Counted from the first letter of the stretch, positions 31,218-45,605 are shown. The stretch: 64,000 nt of DNA from Aromatoleum buckelii (GCF_012910785.2 NZ_WTVH02000009.1:434001-498000); one strand, 5' to 3'. Numbers and translations: made by a program. Notes: generated by a model from the letters alone, not told the origin.

Positions 31218-31661
31218 TCAGTCTTCCTCTTCCAGCTTGCGGTTCGGACAGTCCTTTCTCAGGCAGTCCGCGTACAGATAAAGCGCGTGTTCGCGGACGA
31301 TGAAACCGCGCTCTTCGGCGATCCTGTTTTGTCGCCGCTCGATTTCCGCGTCGAAAAACTCTTCCACCTTGCCGCACTGCACGCACACGAGGTGATCGTG
31401 ATGGCCGCCTTTCTTGAGTTCGAACACTGCCTTGCCCGACTCGAAATAGTGCCGTTCGAGCAGGCCCGCCTGCTCGAACTGGGTGAGCACGCGGTAAACC
31501 GTCGCCAGGCCGATATCCATTCCCTCCGCAATCAGGAGACGATAGACGTCTTCGGCAGTCAGGTGGCGCAGATCGGACGTCTGGAATAGATCGAGGATCT
31601 TCAGGCGCGGATAAGTGGCCTTGAGGCCGATGTTTTTCAGGTTTTCCGAATTTTCTGACAT
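31218..31661 (-). CDS. fur: ferric uptake regulator
   Basis: The 147-residue metalloregulator has a winged-helix N-terminus ([36 protein letters not shown]). It has the metal sites [18 protein letters not shown], with Cys pair CVQC near residues 94-97, and a C-terminal pair CLRKDC. These fit a Fur that senses Fe2+ with a structural zinc. The ATG at 31661 gives [19 protein letters not shown]; the frame stays open far upstream, antisense to bamE and dapB, which is shadow. It is divergent from bamE, a conserved arrangement in betaproteobacteria. Confidence 0.96.
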   Translation of the reverse strand: MSENSENLKNIGLKATYPRLKILDLFQTSDLRHLTAEDVYRLLIAEGMDIGLATVYRVLTQFEQAGLLERHYFESGKAVFELKKGGHHDHLVCVQCGKVEEFFDAEIERRQNRIAEERGFIVREHALYLYADCLRKDCPNRKLEEED

Positions 31662-31689
31662 GGTCGCCCCGCTGGGTGGCCCCGGAGCC

Positions 31690-31745
31690 AAGAAGTCATG
31701 GCTCGTGCCCGCATATGATATATTTTTTCGCCTTTGCCTGAACGA
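31690..31745. promoter_or_regulatory. AT-rich putative divergent promoter between fur and bamE
   Basis: This is the only AT-rich patch in the 120-base divergent gap. TATGAT (31714-31719) could be a -10 for bamE, though no good -35 is seen. On the minus strand TATCAT with TTCAGG about 16 bases upstream could serve fur. A Fur box for autoregulation is possible but was not clearly matched. Confidence 0.35.
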
Positions 31746-31781
31746 TACGCCGTCTGGCGCCACCGACCAAGAACTCCATCC

Positions 31782-33075
<1,294 letters not shown>

Positions 33076-33101
33076 TTCGGCCCGGACTGCGAGGGGCGCG
33101 A

Positions 33102-33130
33102 TTGCCTCGACAGGCGCGAAACGCTATAAT
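33102..33130 (+). promoter_or_regulatory. sigma-70 promoter for carAB
   Basis: TTGCCT (-35, 33102-33107) and a perfect TATAAT (-10, 33125-33130) are 17 bases apart, in the 166-base dapB-carA gap. Transcription would begin near 33137, only about 10 bases before a terminator-like hairpin. Confidence 0.8.
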
Positions 33131-33146
33131 TAGCGGCTTCTTGAAA

Positions 33147-33180
33147 GCGGGATTGGCCGGTCGGCTCGTCCCGTTTTTTT
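33147..33180 (+). terminator. intrinsic terminator in the carA leader (attenuator candidate)
   Basis: CGGGA (33148-33152) pairs with TCCCG (33169-33173), with a nested GGCC/GGCT stem inside, followed by seven T (33174-33180). It sits between the carAB promoter and the GTG start at 33242. The predicted terminated RNA is only about 45 bases, and no leader peptide with a start codon precedes the hairpin. Confidence 0.7.
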
Positions 33181-33241
33181 CACGTTCGGGGTGGCTCGAT
33201 AGCTTTTCCCGTGTCTTTTCGGCTGAATTCAGGAGTTTGTC

Positions 33242-34387
33242 GTGACTGCTTCCCCGCCCGCCCTACTAGCGCTTGCCGACGGGACGGTATTTTTTGGCAA
33301 GGGAATCGGTGCGGCCGGCAGCACGGTCGGTGAGGTGGTGTTCAACACCTCGATGTCCGGTTATCAGGAAATCCTCACCGACCCGAGCTACTGCCGCCAG
33401 ATCGTAACGCTGACTTATCCGCATATCGGCAACACCGGCATCAATCGGGAAGACGTCGAAGCGGGGCGTGTTCACGCCGCAGGTCTGGTGATCCGCGACC
33501 TGCCGATACTGCCGTCGAATTTCCGCATGGATCAGACTCTCGATGCCTATCTCAAGGCCGAGAACATCATCGCGATCGCGGGGCTCGACACCCGCAAGCT
33601 GACACGCGTGTTGCGTGAAAAAGGAGCGCAAGGCGGCTGCCTCGTCACTGCCGCCGACGGTGCCACTTTGAATCCCGAGGCTGCGATCGCCGAAGCTCGC
33701 GCGTTCCCCGGTCTTGCCGGCATGGACCTGGCCAAGGTCGTCTGCGCCGAAAGCCCGTACCAATGGACCGAGGGCGAGTGGGCGCTCGGCAGCGGCTACA
33801 GCGAGCGGGGAGACGGGCGCTACCACGTCGTCGCGTACGATTACGGCGTCAAGCGCAACATCCTGCGGATGCTCGCGAGCCGGGGCTGCAGGCTCACTGT
33901 CGTGCCGGCACAGACTCCGGCTGCCGAAGTCTTCGCGCTCAATCCGGATGGCGTTTTTCTGTCGAATGGGCCAGGCGATCCGGGCGCCTGCGATTATGCG
34001 ATCGCGGCAGTGCGCAAGTTCCTCGAGCGCGGCATCCCCACCTTCGGCATCTGTCTCGGCCACCAGTTGATGGCGCTTGCGGCCGGCGCCAGGACGGTCA
34101 AGATGAAGTTCGGCCACCATGGCGCGAACCATCCGGTCAAGGATCTCGAATCCGGGCAGGTCCTGATCACGAGCCAGAACCATGGCTTCGCGGTCGATCC
34201 CGACACCCTTCCGGTGAATGTCCGCGCAACGCATGTGTCGCTCTTCGACGGCAGCCTGCAGGGGTTCGCCTGGAACGACGTGCCGGCGTTCTGCTTCCAG
34301 GGACATCCGGAAGCGAGTCCGGGACCGCACGACGTGTCTTACCTGTTCGACCGTTTCATCAGGATGCTCGAGACGCGCGTCAAGTAA
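33242..34387 (+). CDS. carA: carbamoyl-phosphate synthase small (glutaminase) subunit
   Basis: CarA hydrolyses glutamine and feeds ammonia to CarB for carbamoyl phosphate, used for arginine and pyrimidines. The 381-residue protein begins [17 protein letters not shown], has [17 protein letters not shown], and a class I amidotransferase domain with the nucleophile Cys in [16 protein letters not shown] and the His/Glu pair in [12 protein letters not shown]. The start is GTG at 33242, with AGGAG seven bases before it. carB follows after 55 bases. Expression probably depends on the strong promoter and leader hairpin upstream. Confidence 0.98.
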   Translation: MTASPPALLALADGTVFFGKGIGAAGSTVGEVVFNTSMSGYQEILTDPSYCRQIVTLTYPHIGNTGINREDVEAGRVHAAGLVIRDLPILPSNFRMDQTLDAYLKAENIIAIAGLDTRKLTRVLREKGAQGGCLVTAADGATLNPEAAIAEARAFPGLAGMDLAKVVCAESPYQWTEGEWALGSGYSERGDGRYHVVAYDYGVKRNILRMLASRGCRLTVVPAQTPAAEVFALNPDGVFLSNGPGDPGACDYAIAAVRKFLERGIPTFGICLGHQLMALAAGARTVKMKFGHHGANHPVKDLESGQVLITSQNHGFAVDPDTLPVNVRATHVSLFDGSLQGFAWNDVPAFCFQGHPEASPGPHDVSYLFDRFIRMLETRVK

Positions 34388-34442
34388 TTCGCCAGCGGCA
34401 GCCCGGAGTTGCCGCTCATCAACGCAAGACCGAGGTTAGGCA

Positions 34443-37666
<3,224 letters not shown>

Positions 37667-37670
<4 letters not shown>

Positions 37671-38143
37671 TCAAGACTCCTCTTACCGTCGCGGGTGCAG
37701 AAAAACTTCGCAACGAACTCCACCGGCTGAAAACCGTCGAGCGCCCCAGCGTGATCGCCGCGATCGCCGAAGCACGGTCCCATGGCGATCTGTCGGAAAA
37801 CGCCGAGTACGACGCCGCCAAGGAACGCCAGGGATTCGTCGAGGGCAGGATCAAGGAGATCGAAGGCAAGATTTCGAGCGCCCAGATCATCGATCCGAAA
37901 TTGCTCGATGCCGACGGACGCTGCGTGTTCGGCGCTACCGTTGATCTCGAGGATATGGACAGCGGACAGACGGTGACCTATCAGATCGTCGGCGATGACG
38001 AGGCGGACCTGAAGGAAAACAAGATTTCGATCAGCTCGCCCATCGCTCGCGCCTTGATCGGCAAGTTTGCCGGGGATATCGCCGAAGTCCAGGCGCCGGG
38101 CGGGGTGAGAGAGTACGAGATCATCGACGTTCGCTACGTGTGA
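37667..38143 (+). CDS. greA: transcription elongation factor GreA
   Basis: GreA enters the RNA polymerase secondary channel and promotes cleavage of backtracked RNA. The 158-residue protein has the family length and the N-terminal coiled-coil hairpin with the acidic tip [20 protein letters not shown] (Asp and Glu near residues 41-44). The C-terminal FKBP-like domain ends with [23 protein letters not shown]. The ATG overlaps the carB stop codon. Placement behind carAB is typical of many proteobacteria. Confidence 0.97.
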
Positions 38144-38198
38144 GCGGAGCGCCCGCTTCGTACCGCGAGCCTCGTTCGGGCATCAGCCGGGAAACATC

Positions 38199-38663
38199 GT
38201 GAGCCGCCTTTCCGAGCATCTGCTGGTAGTGTTGATCACGCTTTGGGCCGGCGCGCTCTGGTCGATCGGTTACATCGTCGCGCCGACCTTGTTCAACATG
38301 CTTTCGGACCGCGCCCTCGCTGGCGACATCGCGGGGCGCCTGTTTGCGCTGTTGGGCTGGATCGGGGTCGGCTGTGCCTTCTACGTGCTGGGGTTCATGC
38401 TCATGCGCTGGCGATGGCGAGCGTTCCGGAGCGGCCTGTTCTGGCTGGTCGTGGCGATGCTGCTGGCGACCCTCGCGAGCCAGTTCGGCATCCAGCCGTT
38501 GATGGCGCAGATGAAAGCGGACGCGTGGCCGCGCGAGGTGATGGACACCGTGATGCGGGACCGATTCGCCACGTGGCACGGCGTCTCGAGCGTGCTCTAT
38601 CTCATCCAGAGCGTGCTCGCGTTGCCGCTGGTGCTGGGTGTCCGAAAATTGTTGGGTCGCTGA
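38199..38663 (+). CDS. DUF4149 (TMEM205-like) membrane protein
   Basis: The 154-residue protein has four hydrophobic segments, about residues 7-32, 44-66, 78-95 and 127-147. GTLW-like and P-type residues in the first (LWAGALWSIGYIVAPTLF) and WHGVSSVLYLIQSVLAL in the last match the DUF4149 family. The biochemical role is unknown. The start is a GTG at 38199 with GGGAA upstream. It follows greA by 55 bases and converges on yhbY with a 22-base gap, an order seen in betaproteobacteria. Confidence 0.85.
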   Translation: MSRLSEHLLVVLITLWAGALWSIGYIVAPTLFNMLSDRALAGDIAGRLFALLGWIGVGCAFYVLGFMLMRWRWRAFRSGLFWLVVAMLLATLASQFGIQPLMAQMKADAWPREVMDTVMRDRFATWHGVSSVLYLIQSVLALPLVLGVRKLLGR

Positions 38664-38685
38664 CGGGGGCGTCCCGTCAGGCGAA

Positions 38686-39156
38686 CTATTTGCCGCCGGC
38701 CGGCCCGGTTTTACGCGTATAGGTCCGGCTGCGCTTGGCCGCGAGACGCTTCTTGTCCGACGCGGCTTTGATCAACGCGGTGCGACGCGCAGCGGCTGCA
38801 AAGGCGCGCGCCGATTTGGCCCTCGCAACGCCTGTGCGCGCACTGGAGGTCATGGGCTTCGCCTGGACGGATTTTTCGGTTTCTTCCCGACGTTGGCGCC
38901 AGATGACGAGAATTGTGCCGATGTGCTGGACCGATGAGGCATCGAGAGCCTCGCAGACCGCTTTCATCAGGGCTTCGCGTGCAGCGCGTTCGGCCCCGTG
39001 AACCTTGATTTTGATCAGCTCGTGAGCCTGCAGGGAGCGATCGATTTCGCCCAGCACGGCCGGCGTCAAGCCGTTTCCGGCAATGCTGACGACGGGGTTC
39101 AGGTGATGGGCGCCGGCGCGCAGTTCGCGCCGCCGGACAGGGGTGATCTCGCTCAT
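38686..39156 (-). CDS. yhbY: CRM-domain RNA-binding protein YhbY with basic tail
   Basis: The first ~97 residues are a YhbY/CRM domain ([24 protein letters not shown], then LIKIKVHG), which binds RNA and is linked to 50S ribosome assembly in E. coli. Unlike the ~97-residue E. coli protein, this 156-residue one carries a C-terminal extension of about 50 residues rich in Ala, Lys and Arg. The ATG at 39156 gives [14 protein letters not shown]. It is divergent from rlmE, another ribosome-maturation gene, by about 40 bases, as in many proteobacteria. Confidence 0.9.
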   Translation of the reverse strand: MSEITPVRRRELRAGAHHLNPVVSIAGNGLTPAVLGEIDRSLQAHELIKIKVHGAERAAREALMKAVCEALDASSVQHIGTILVIWRQRREETEKSVQAKPMTSSARTGVARAKSARAFAAAARRTALIKAASDKKRLAAKRSRTYTRKTGPAGGK

Positions 39157-39195
39157 ACTTTTCTCAAATCTTTCAGGGGCATGGATTTTACTCCG

Positions 39196-39819
39196 ATGAA
39201 GCGAACCAAGACCAGCAAGGCGTGGATGCAGGAGCATGTCAACGACCCGTACGTGCAGCGTGCAAAAAGCGAAGGTTATCGGTCGCGGGCAGCATTCAAG
39301 CTCCTCGAGCTCGATGAGCGCGATCGCCTGATGCGAAGCGGACTGGTCGTCGTGGACCTGGGCGCTGCCCCGGGATCCTGGAGCCAGGTCGCATTGCGGC
39401 GGGTCGGGCGCGAGGGTCGGGTCTTCGCGCTGGACCTTCTCCCGATGGAACCGTTGGGCGGCGTCGAGTTCATCCAGGGTGACTTTCAGGAAGATGCGGT
39501 GCTTGCCGAACTCGAGTCGAAGCTCGGCGGGCTACCCGTCGACGTCGTGCTGTCGGATATGGCGCCGAACATGTCCGGCATCGACACGACCGACCAAGCC
39601 CGCTCGATCTACCTCGGGGAGCTGGCGCTGGAGTTCGCGGGGCGGCAGCTCAAGCCCGGCGGCAGTTTCGTCGTGAAAGTGTTCCAGGGACAGGGTTTCA
39701 CCGAGTATCGAAACGAGGCCGCGAAGCATTTCAACGCGCTGCACGTGCGAAAACCGAAGGCCTCGCGCGACCGCAGTGCGGAAGTGTATCTGGTGGGCGT
39801 CGGGCACCGCGGCAGTTAA
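39196..39819 (+). CDS. rlmE: 23S rRNA (uridine2552-2'-O)-methyltransferase
   Basis: RlmE methylates U2552 of 23S rRNA in late 50S assembly. The 207-residue protein has [19 protein letters not shown] with the catalytic Lys, the SAM-binding [13 protein letters not shown] near residue 50, the catalytic Asp in [10 protein letters not shown], and Lys in [11 protein letters not shown]. Its size matches E. coli RlmE with the start at ATG 39196 ([15 protein letters not shown]). An in-frame ATG at 39181 would add five residues, and AGGGG sits too close to it and too far from 39196 to decide firmly. ftsH follows after 253 bases. Confidence 0.95.
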   Translation: MKRTKTSKAWMQEHVNDPYVQRAKSEGYRSRAAFKLLELDERDRLMRSGLVVVDLGAAPGSWSQVALRRVGREGRVFALDLLPMEPLGGVEFIQGDFQEDAVLAELESKLGGLPVDVVLSDMAPNMSGIDTTDQARSIYLGELALEFAGRQLKPGGSFVVKVFQGQGFTEYRNEAAKHFNALHVRKPKASRDRSAEVYLVGVGHRGS

Positions 39820-39840
39820 ACTTCTCGTCGCAGCGCCAAA

Positions 39841-39891
39841 ACTGCGGAACTCCGCAGTCCGGCACGGACTCTTCCATTGGTGATGCCGGAC
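39841..39891. repeat. two overlapping inverted repeats after rlmE
   Basis: ACTGCGG (39841-39847) and CCGCAGT (39852-39858) form a perfect 7-bp stem with a 4-base loop. Overlapping its right arm, GTCCGGCA (39857-39864) pairs with TGCCGGAC (39884-39891). The two stems exclude each other at two bases, so they could switch. No T-run follows. The rest of the 253-base gap to ftsH holds a promoter candidate and no gene. Confidence 0.5.
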
Positions 39892-39998
39892 GCGACAAAC
39901 CTTTTCGCGGTCATATTGCAATTCAGGCCGGCGACCCCATATCGGAATCGTTGCGGCGCGCCAATCAGGGGATTGAAACAGCCCATCGGGCCTATTGG

Positions 39999-40028
39999 TT
40001 TACGCCGCGGAACGTTCGCCACTAGAAT
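39999..40028 (+). promoter_or_regulatory. putative promoter for ftsH
   Basis: TTTACG (39999-40004) and TAGAAT (40023-40028) are 18 bases apart, 45 bases before the ftsH start. The same pair, TTTACC and TAGAAT with 18 bases between, precedes tpiA. A sigma-32 match was not seen although ftsH is often heat-inducible. Confidence 0.5.
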
Positions 40029-40072
40029 GAGTCCATCTGTCGCTGCCCCCGTTGGGCTCTCAAGGAAAGAAG

Positions 40073-41965
40073 TTGAATAATCTCTTCAAGAATCTCGCGA
40101 TCTGGATGGTTATCGGCGTCGTGCTGATGACGGTATTCAACCAGTTCAATACGCGGCAGGTTTCGGCCAGTACAATGGAGTACTCCCAGTTTCTGGAGGA
40201 AGCCAGGGCCGGACGCATCGCGAAAGCGACAATCGACGGCCGTCTGGTGCGTGCGACGACGCAGGAAGGCCGGCAGATCACCGTGTATACGCCTGGCGTG
40301 CAGGACATCTGGATGGTGTCCGACCTGATTCGCGCCGGCGTCGCCGTGAACGCGTCGAAGCCCGAAGAAGAGCAGTCGTTCCTGATGAGCATCTTCGTTT
40401 CCTGGTTCCCGATGTTGCTGCTGATCGGAGTCTGGGTGTTCTTCATGCGCCAGATGCAGGGAGGCGGACGGGGCGGAGCGTTTTCGTTCGGCAAGTCGAA
40501 AGCCAGAATGCTCGATGAGAGCGCCAATTCGATCACTTTTGCGGATGTCGCAGGCTGCGACGAAGCGAAGGAGGAAGTGTCCGAACTCGTCGATTTCCTG
40601 CGCGACCCTTCCAAGTTCCAGAAACTCGGTGGACATATCCCGAAAGGCGTGCTGATGGTCGGTTCGCCGGGTACCGGCAAGACTTTGCTCGCGAAGGCGA
40701 TCGCCGGCGAGGCGAAAGTGCCGTTCTTCTCGATTTCCGGCTCCGATTTCGTCGAGATGTTCGTCGGGGTCGGCGCGGCGCGCGTGCGTGACATGTTCGA
40801 GCAGGCGAAGAAACACGCGCCGTGCATCATCTTCATCGACGAGATCGATGCTGTCGGCCGTCAGCGTGGCGCAGGCATGGGTGGGGGCAACGATGAACGC
40901 GAGCAGACTCTGAACCAACTGCTCGTTGAGATGGATGGTTTCGAAGGGCAAACGGGCGTCATCGTGATCGCCGCGACGAACCGCCCTGACGTGCTCGATC
41001 CGGCGCTGCTGCGCCCGGGACGGTTCGACCGGCAGGTCGTCGTTCCGCTGCCCGACATTCGTGGCCGGGAGCAGATCCTCAAAGTCCATATGCGCAAGGT
41101 GCCGATCGCGCCTGACGTCGAACCTGTCGTCCTCGCCCGCGGCACGCCCGGATTTTCCGGCGCGGACCTCGCGAACCTCGTCAACGAAGCGGCGTTGTTC
41201 GCCGCGCGGGGCGGCAAGCGACTCGTCGATATGGAAGACTTCGAGCGCGCCAAGGACAAGATCATGATGGGGTCCGAGCGTCGTTCGATGGTGATGCCGG
41301 AAGAGGAGCGCCGCAATACGGCGTACCACGAATCCGGGCACGCGCTGGTCGCGAAGTTGCTCGACAAGACCGACCCGGTGCACAAGGTCACGATCATCCC
41401 GCGAGGTCGTGCGCTGGGGGTGACGATGCAGTTGCCGGAACAGGATCGTTACAGCCAGGACCGCGAACGGTTGCTGCAGACGATCGCCGTGCTGTTCGGT
41501 GGGCGGATCTGCGAAGAGATCTTCATGAACCAGATGACGACCGGGGCTTCGAACGACTTCCAGCGGGCCACTGACCTCGCCCGCCGGATGGTGACGCAGT
41601 GGGGCATGTCGGACAATCTCGGGCCGATGGTGTATGGCGAAGAAGAGGGAGAGATCTTTCTCGGACGCCAAGTGACGACACACCGGAACGTGTCCGAGGC
41701 CACGATGCAGAAAGTGGATGCCGAGATACGCCGCATAATCGATCAGCAGTACGCGCTGGCGCGGCGCCTGATCGAAGACAACCGCGACAAGATCGAGGCG
41801 ATGACGCGTGCGCTGCTCGAATGGGAAACGCTGGATGCGGAACAACTGAACGACATCATGGCGGGACGTGCTCCGCGCGCACCAAAGCCGATCACACCGG
41901 CGCCGAGTCGCCCGAAGGACGACGCGCCGGGAGCCGAGCCTACGGCGCCTGCCCCGGCAGCGTAA
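40073..41965 (+). CDS. ftsH: ATP-dependent zinc metalloprotease FtsH
   Basis: FtsH is a membrane-anchored AAA+ protease that degrades regulatory and misfolded membrane proteins. The 630-residue protein has two transmembrane helices (about 7-24 and 103-122), Walker A GSPGTGKT near residue 201, Walker [16 protein letters not shown] region [19 protein letters not shown], and the zinc site HESGH at 419-423. The start was set at TTG 40073: AAGGA lies six bases before it and the protein then begins with [10 protein letters not shown], the usual FtsH N-terminus. An upstream TTG at 40052 lacks such a site. It is followed by folP and glmM, a conserved order. Confidence 0.97.
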   Translation: MNNLFKNLAIWMVIGVVLMTVFNQFNTRQVSASTMEYSQFLEEARAGRIAKATIDGRLVRATTQEGRQITVYTPGVQDIWMVSDLIRAGVAVNASKPEEEQSFLMSIFVSWFPMLLLIGVWVFFMRQMQGGGRGGAFSFGKSKARMLDESANSITFADVAGCDEAKEEVSELVDFLRDPSKFQKLGGHIPKGVLMVGSPGTGKTLLAKAIAGEAKVPFFSISGSDFVEMFVGVGAARVRDMFEQAKKHAPCIIFIDEIDAVGRQRGAGMGGGNDEREQTLNQLLVEMDGFEGQTGVIVIAATNRPDVLDPALLRPGRFDRQVVVPLPDIRGREQILKVHMRKVPIAPDVEPVVLARGTPGFSGADLANLVNEAALFAARGGKRLVDMEDFERAKDKIMMGSERRSMVMPEEERRNTAYHESGHALVAKLLDKTDPVHKVTIIPRGRALGVTMQLPEQDRYSQDRERLLQTIAVLFGGRICEEIFMNQMTTGASNDFQRATDLARRMVTQWGMSDNLGPMVYGEEEGEIFLGRQVTTHRNVSEATMQKVDAEIRRIIDQQYALARRLIEDNRDKIEAMTRALLEWETLDAEQLNDIMAGRAPRAPKPITPAPSRPKDDAPGAEPTAPAPAA

Positions 41966-41997
41966 ATTCGCGCCCCGACAAGAAGTTCCACCTTTCC

Positions 41998-42031
41998 CTC
42001 GGGCCGGCATTTAGCCGGCCCGAGTTCATTT
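41998..42031 (+). terminator. perfect 11-bp hairpin between ftsH and folP
   Basis: CTCGGGCCGGC (41998-42008) and GCCGGCCCGAG (42014-42024) pair perfectly around a five-base loop, followed by TTCATTT. The arms are palindromic, so the hairpin works in either direction. The weak T-tract suggests partial termination, which would lower folP-glmM expression relative to ftsH. It ends 10 bases before the folP ATG. Confidence 0.6.
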
Positions 42032-42041
42032 GAGGACTGAT

Positions 42042-42875
42042 ATGCAGGTTTTGAGATGCGGCCGATTCCGCCTGGAACTCGACCGTCCACACATCATGGC
42101 GATCGTCAATGTCACGCCCGACTCGTTTTCGGGCGACGGCCTCGGGCGGGATCTGGACACGGCGGTGCGACGGGCGCAGGCGGCAGTCGATGCGGGAGCG
42201 GATCTGCTCGATGTAGGGGGCGAATCGACACGTCCGGGGTCCGAGCCCGTCTCGGAGCAGGAGGAACTCGATCGCGTCATCCCGCTGGTCGAGCGCCTGG
42301 CCGACTGGGCGGTGCCGGTTTCGGTCGACACGTTCAAGCCAGCCGTGATGCGGGAATCGCTGCGGGCGGGGGCGAGCCTGATCAACGACATCAACGCGTT
42401 CCGCGCCCCGGGCGCGGTCGATGCCGTGCGGGACAGCGAAGCGGCACTGTGCGTGATGCACATGCAGGGCGAGCCCCGCGGCATGCAGTCCGATCCCCGC
42501 TACGATGATGTCGTTGCGGAGGTGATCGAGTTCCTGGACGACCGTGTTCGGGCGCTAGCGGACGAGGGCGTGGCCAGGGACCGGATCCTCCTCGACCCGG
42601 GGTTCGGATTCGGCAAAACCCTCGAGCACAACCTCGCGCTGTTCCGCGCCCTCGACCGCATCGTCGCGCAAGACTATCCGCTGCTGGTGGGAGTGTCGCG
42701 AAAGTCCATGATCGGGGCGATCACGGGCCGACCCGTGGGTGAGCGAGTGCATGGCAGCGTCGCCGCAGCGCTGCTCGCTGTCGGACGGGGGGCACGGATC
42801 GTGCGAGTCCATGACGTCGCCGCGACCCGTGATGCATTGAAAGTGTGGCAGGCGGTAACCGGCATCCCGACATAG
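42042..42875 (+). CDS. folP: dihydropteroate synthase
   Basis: FolP condenses 4-aminobenzoate with dihydropterin pyrophosphate and is the sulfonamide target. The 277-residue TIM barrel shows HIMAIVNVTPDSFSGDG near residue 21, LLDVGGESTRPGSEP, SVDTFKPAVM, and RILLDPGFGFGKTLEHN, which bind the pterin. The ATG at 42042 has GAGG six bases upstream. It sits between ftsH and glmM as in E. coli. Nothing in the active-site segments looks unusual. Confidence 0.97.
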   Translation: MQVLRCGRFRLELDRPHIMAIVNVTPDSFSGDGLGRDLDTAVRRAQAAVDAGADLLDVGGESTRPGSEPVSEQEELDRVIPLVERLADWAVPVSVDTFKPAVMRESLRAGASLINDINAFRAPGAVDAVRDSEAALCVMHMQGEPRGMQSDPRYDDVVAEVIEFLDDRVRALADEGVARDRILLDPGFGFGKTLEHNLALFRALDRIVAQDYPLLVGVSRKSMIGAITGRPVGERVHGSVAAALLAVGRGARIVRVHDVAATRDALKVWQAVTGIPT

Positions 42876-42944
42876 CAGGAGCGCACGAAGTCTCCCCGTC
42901 GTTGATGCGATAATTCCTTTTTCGACGAATGTCACGGGGGAAAA

Positions 42945-44297
42945 ATGGGGAGAAAGTATTTCGGCACCGATGGCGTGCGGGGGCGTGTCGGCGATTCGAC
43001 GATCACGCCCGAATTTGTCATGCGTCTCGGTTATGCTGCCGGGGTAACACTGGTGGGGCGGGAGCAGTTGCCTGCCGGAGAGCGACCGGCGATTCTCATC
43101 GGCAAGGACACGCGTATTTCCGGCTACATGCTCGAGGCCGCCCTCGAAGCCGGGTTTGCAGCGGCGGGCGTCGATGTGATGCTTGCCGGCCCGGTGCCGA
43201 CGCCCGCGGTGGCCTATCTCACCCGTGCCCTCCGTCTCCAGGCCGGAGTCGTGATCTCCGCCTCGCACAACCCGTACGACGATAACGGCATCAAGTTCTT
43301 TTCCGCGAACGGCACCAAGCTGCCGGACGCGCTCGAGGAGGAGATCGAGTTCCGGGTCGATCAGCCGATGGTCTGCGCCGAGGCGTCGCGCCTGGGCAAG
43401 GCGCGCCGGATTGTCGATGCGGCGGGGCGTTACGTCGAGTTCTGCAAGAGTGCGTTTCCGAACGAGTTCGACCTGCGGGGTTACCGCATCGTCCTGGACT
43501 GTGCCCACGGAGCGGCCTATCACATCGGACCCAGCGTTTTTCACGAACTGGGCGCGGAAGTGATCCCGCTGGGAGTCGAGCCCAACGGATTGAATATCAA
43601 CGACCAAGTCGGCGCCACGCATCCGCAGACGCTGCGTTCGGCAGTACTGGCGAACAAGGCCGATTTCGGCATCGCTCTCGACGGCGACGGCGATCGTGTC
43701 GTCATGGTCGATGGAGACGGCGAACTTTACGATGGCGACAAGCTGCTGTACGTGATTGCAGCCTCACGGCAGGCTGAAGGGCGCCTCGAGGGCGTCGTCG
43801 GCACGCTGATGAGCAATCTCGGCCTCGAGCGCGCGATCGGCCGTCTCGGTCTTGCCTTCGCACGGGCCAAGGTCGGCGACCGCTACGTGCTTGAAACGAT
43901 GCACGAACGGGGCTGGAAGCTCGGCGGGGAAAACTCCGGTCATATCATCTGCCTCGATCGTCATACCACGGGTGACGGCATCGTCTCCGCGCTCCAGGTT
44001 ATCGCGGCGCTGATCAAGCGCCATTGCACGTTGGCGGCTGCCTGTGCGGACCTCGTCTTCTATCCGCAAAAACTCATCAACGTGCCGCTGGCCGCAGGAT
44101 TCGACTGGCGGTCCGACAAGCGCATTGACCAAGCGCGCAGCGACGCCGAACTGGAACTGGGCGAGCAGGGCCGGGTGCTGCTGCGCCCTTCGGGAACCGA
44201 GCCGCTGCTCCGGGTCATGGTCGAAGGGAAGGACGGTGCGCAAGTCGAGAGACTGGCGCGACATATCGCCGACTGCATCCGGCACGCCAGCGCCTGA
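42945..44297 (+). CDS. glmM: phosphoglucosamine mutase
   Basis: GlmM converts glucosamine-6-phosphate to glucosamine-1-phosphate for UDP-GlcNAc, hence peptidoglycan and lipopolysaccharide. The 450-residue protein begins [15 protein letters not shown]. It has the phosphoserine loop [19 protein letters not shown] (Ser107), the Mg loop [12 protein letters not shown], the sugar loop [12 protein letters not shown], and the phosphate-binding end [17 protein letters not shown] lies just before the ATG. It ends the ftsH-folP-glmM group; a 315-base gap with a Pho box follows. Confidence 0.98.
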   Translation: MGRKYFGTDGVRGRVGDSTITPEFVMRLGYAAGVTLVGREQLPAGERPAILIGKDTRISGYMLEAALEAGFAAAGVDVMLAGPVPTPAVAYLTRALRLQAGVVISASHNPYDDNGIKFFSANGTKLPDALEEEIEFRVDQPMVCAEASRLGKARRIVDAAGRYVEFCKSAFPNEFDLRGYRIVLDCAHGAAYHIGPSVFHELGAEVIPLGVEPNGLNINDQVGATHPQTLRSAVLANKADFGIALDGDGDRVVMVDGDGELYDGDKLLYVIAASRQAEGRLEGVVGTLMSNLGLERAIGRLGLAFARAKVGDRYVLETMHERGWKLGGENSGHIICLDRHTTGDGIVSALQVIAALIKRHCTLAAACADLVFYPQKLINVPLAAGFDWRSDKRIDQARSDAELELGEQGRVLLRPSGTEPLLRVMVEGKDGAQVERLARHIADCIRHASA

Positions 44298-44612
44298 CGG
44301 AGGCCGCCCAGCCTTTGGAGCCTTCGGCGACGAGGGCTTCGACGGTCTCGTTGTGGCCAATTCTTTTGGTTCCGGCAGCGAGTAGCCTGCCTGTAACACT
44401 CCCGAAATATTGCGTCCGTACACTTCGGGCGCCCGAACAGCATCGAGCCGAGTCGTTTTCTGAGACAGATATCGGCTTCGCGATGGATGCGGCGGCTCGG
44501 TGCTCGCCAGTGTCAAATTTCTGACACATTTGGCGAGGATGATTCGAGGCGCCTGAAGTCGCGGCAAGATCGCAGCGGCGCCGGGCATCGTTCATTTACC
44601 AGGAGATTCCGT
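44298..44612. other. 315-base spacer between glmM and pstS
   Basis: No gene is supported. The spacer holds a Pho-box-like direct/inverted repeat at 44510-44527 and a possible -10 at 44538-44543. The ribosome-binding site AGGAG is at 44601-44605, seven bases before the pstS ATG. A minus-strand open frame overlapping the glmM end looks like shadow. Confidence 0.7.
44510..44543 (+). promoter_or_regulatory. Pho box and -10 element for the pst operon
   Basis: GTGTCAA-ATTT-CTGACAC (44510-44527) has the 7-4-7 layout of a PhoB box (consensus CTGTCAT repeated, second half often CTGACAC). GATGAT at 44538-44543, ten bases further, is at the distance expected for a PhoB-dependent -10. The same bases also form a near-perfect inverted repeat GTGTCA/TGACAC, so another dimeric regulator is possible. 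Confidence 0.6.
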
Positions 44613-45605
44613 ATGTCGGGTTTCAAGCAGGTCGTCTTGGCGGCTGCTCTCGTCCTGTTCGGTTCGCATGCTGCCCACGCGCAGTCCATCGTGAAGGTGG
44701 ATGGTTCCAGCACCGTGTTCCCGATCACGGAGGCCGTCGCCGAGGATATTCAGAAGGCCCGGAAAGGCTCGGTGAAGGTCACTGTCGGCATCTCGGGTAC
44801 AGGCGGCGGTTTCAAGAAATTCTGCCGCGGCGAGATCGATGTTTCGGGCGCTTCACGTCCGATCCTGAAAAAGGAGATGGAAGCATGCGCGAGCGCCGGC
44901 ATCAGGTATTACGAATTGCCGGTGGCCTTCGACGCGTTAACGGTCATCGTCCACCCGAAGAACGCCTTCGTCCAACAGCTGAGCGTCGAGCAACTGAAGA
45001 AAATGTGGGAGCCTGACGCGCAGGGCAAGGTCACCAGCTGGAAGCAGGTCGACTCGTCGTTCCCGGATGTCCCGCTGAAGCTTTTCGGCGCGGGCTCCGA
45101 TTCCGGCACCTTCGATTATTTCACCGAGGCGGTCGTGGGCAAGGCAAAAGCTTCGCGCGGTGATTTCACGGCCTCAGAAGACGACAACGTCCTCGTTCAG
45201 GGGGTTTCACGCGACCAGAACGCGATCGGCTATCTGGGTTACGCCTACTATGCGGAGAACCAGGGCAAGTTGAGGGCTGTGCCGATCGTGAACAAGGAAG
45301 GCAAGGCGGTTTCGCCCGGCCCCGACTCGGTGATCAGCGGCGCCTACAATCCGCTGTCGCGGCCGATCTTCATTTATGTCAGCGAAAAGTCGCTGGAGAA
45401 GCCCGAAGTGCGCGATTTCGTGACTTATTACATGAAGAACGCGTCGGATCTTGCGACCGAAGTGAAATACGTTCCGCTGCCGCCGAAGGCGTATGAAACC
45501 GCGATGGAGAATATGAACAAGAAGAAGGTCGGCACCGTTTTTGGCGGAGAGGCGGAAGTCGGCGTCACGATCGAGGCGCTTCTGAGCCGCGAAGCAAAGC
45601 TTTGA
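44613..45605 (+). CDS. pstS: phosphate ABC transporter substrate-binding protein
   Basis: PstS captures phosphate in the periplasm for the PstCAB importer. The 330-residue protein has a signal peptide (cleavage after AHA near residue 21), then [20 protein letters not shown] with the phosphate-binding [29 protein letters not shown] split over two loops, and [15 protein letters not shown]. It belongs to the SphX-like branch rather than the E. coli PstS branch, judged by length and the ASRPI and [17 protein letters not shown] segments. The ATG at 44613 with AGGAG seven bases upstream fixes the signal peptide. First of pstS-C-A-B, behind a Pho-box-like site. Confidence 0.95.
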   Translation: MSGFKQVVLAAALVLFGSHAAHAQSIVKVDGSSTVFPITEAVAEDIQKARKGSVKVTVGISGTGGGFKKFCRGEIDVSGASRPILKKEMEACASAGIRYYELPVAFDALTVIVHPKNAFVQQLSVEQLKKMWEPDAQGKVTSWKQVDSSFPDVPLKLFGAGSDSGTFDYFTEAVVGKAKASRGDFTASEDDNVLVQGVSRDQNAIGYLGYAYYAENQGKLRAVPIVNKEGKAVSPGPDSVISGAYNPLSRPIFIYVSEKSLEKPEVRDFVTYYMKNASDLATEVKYVPLPPKAYETAMENMNKKKVGTVFGGEAEVGVTIEALLSREAKL

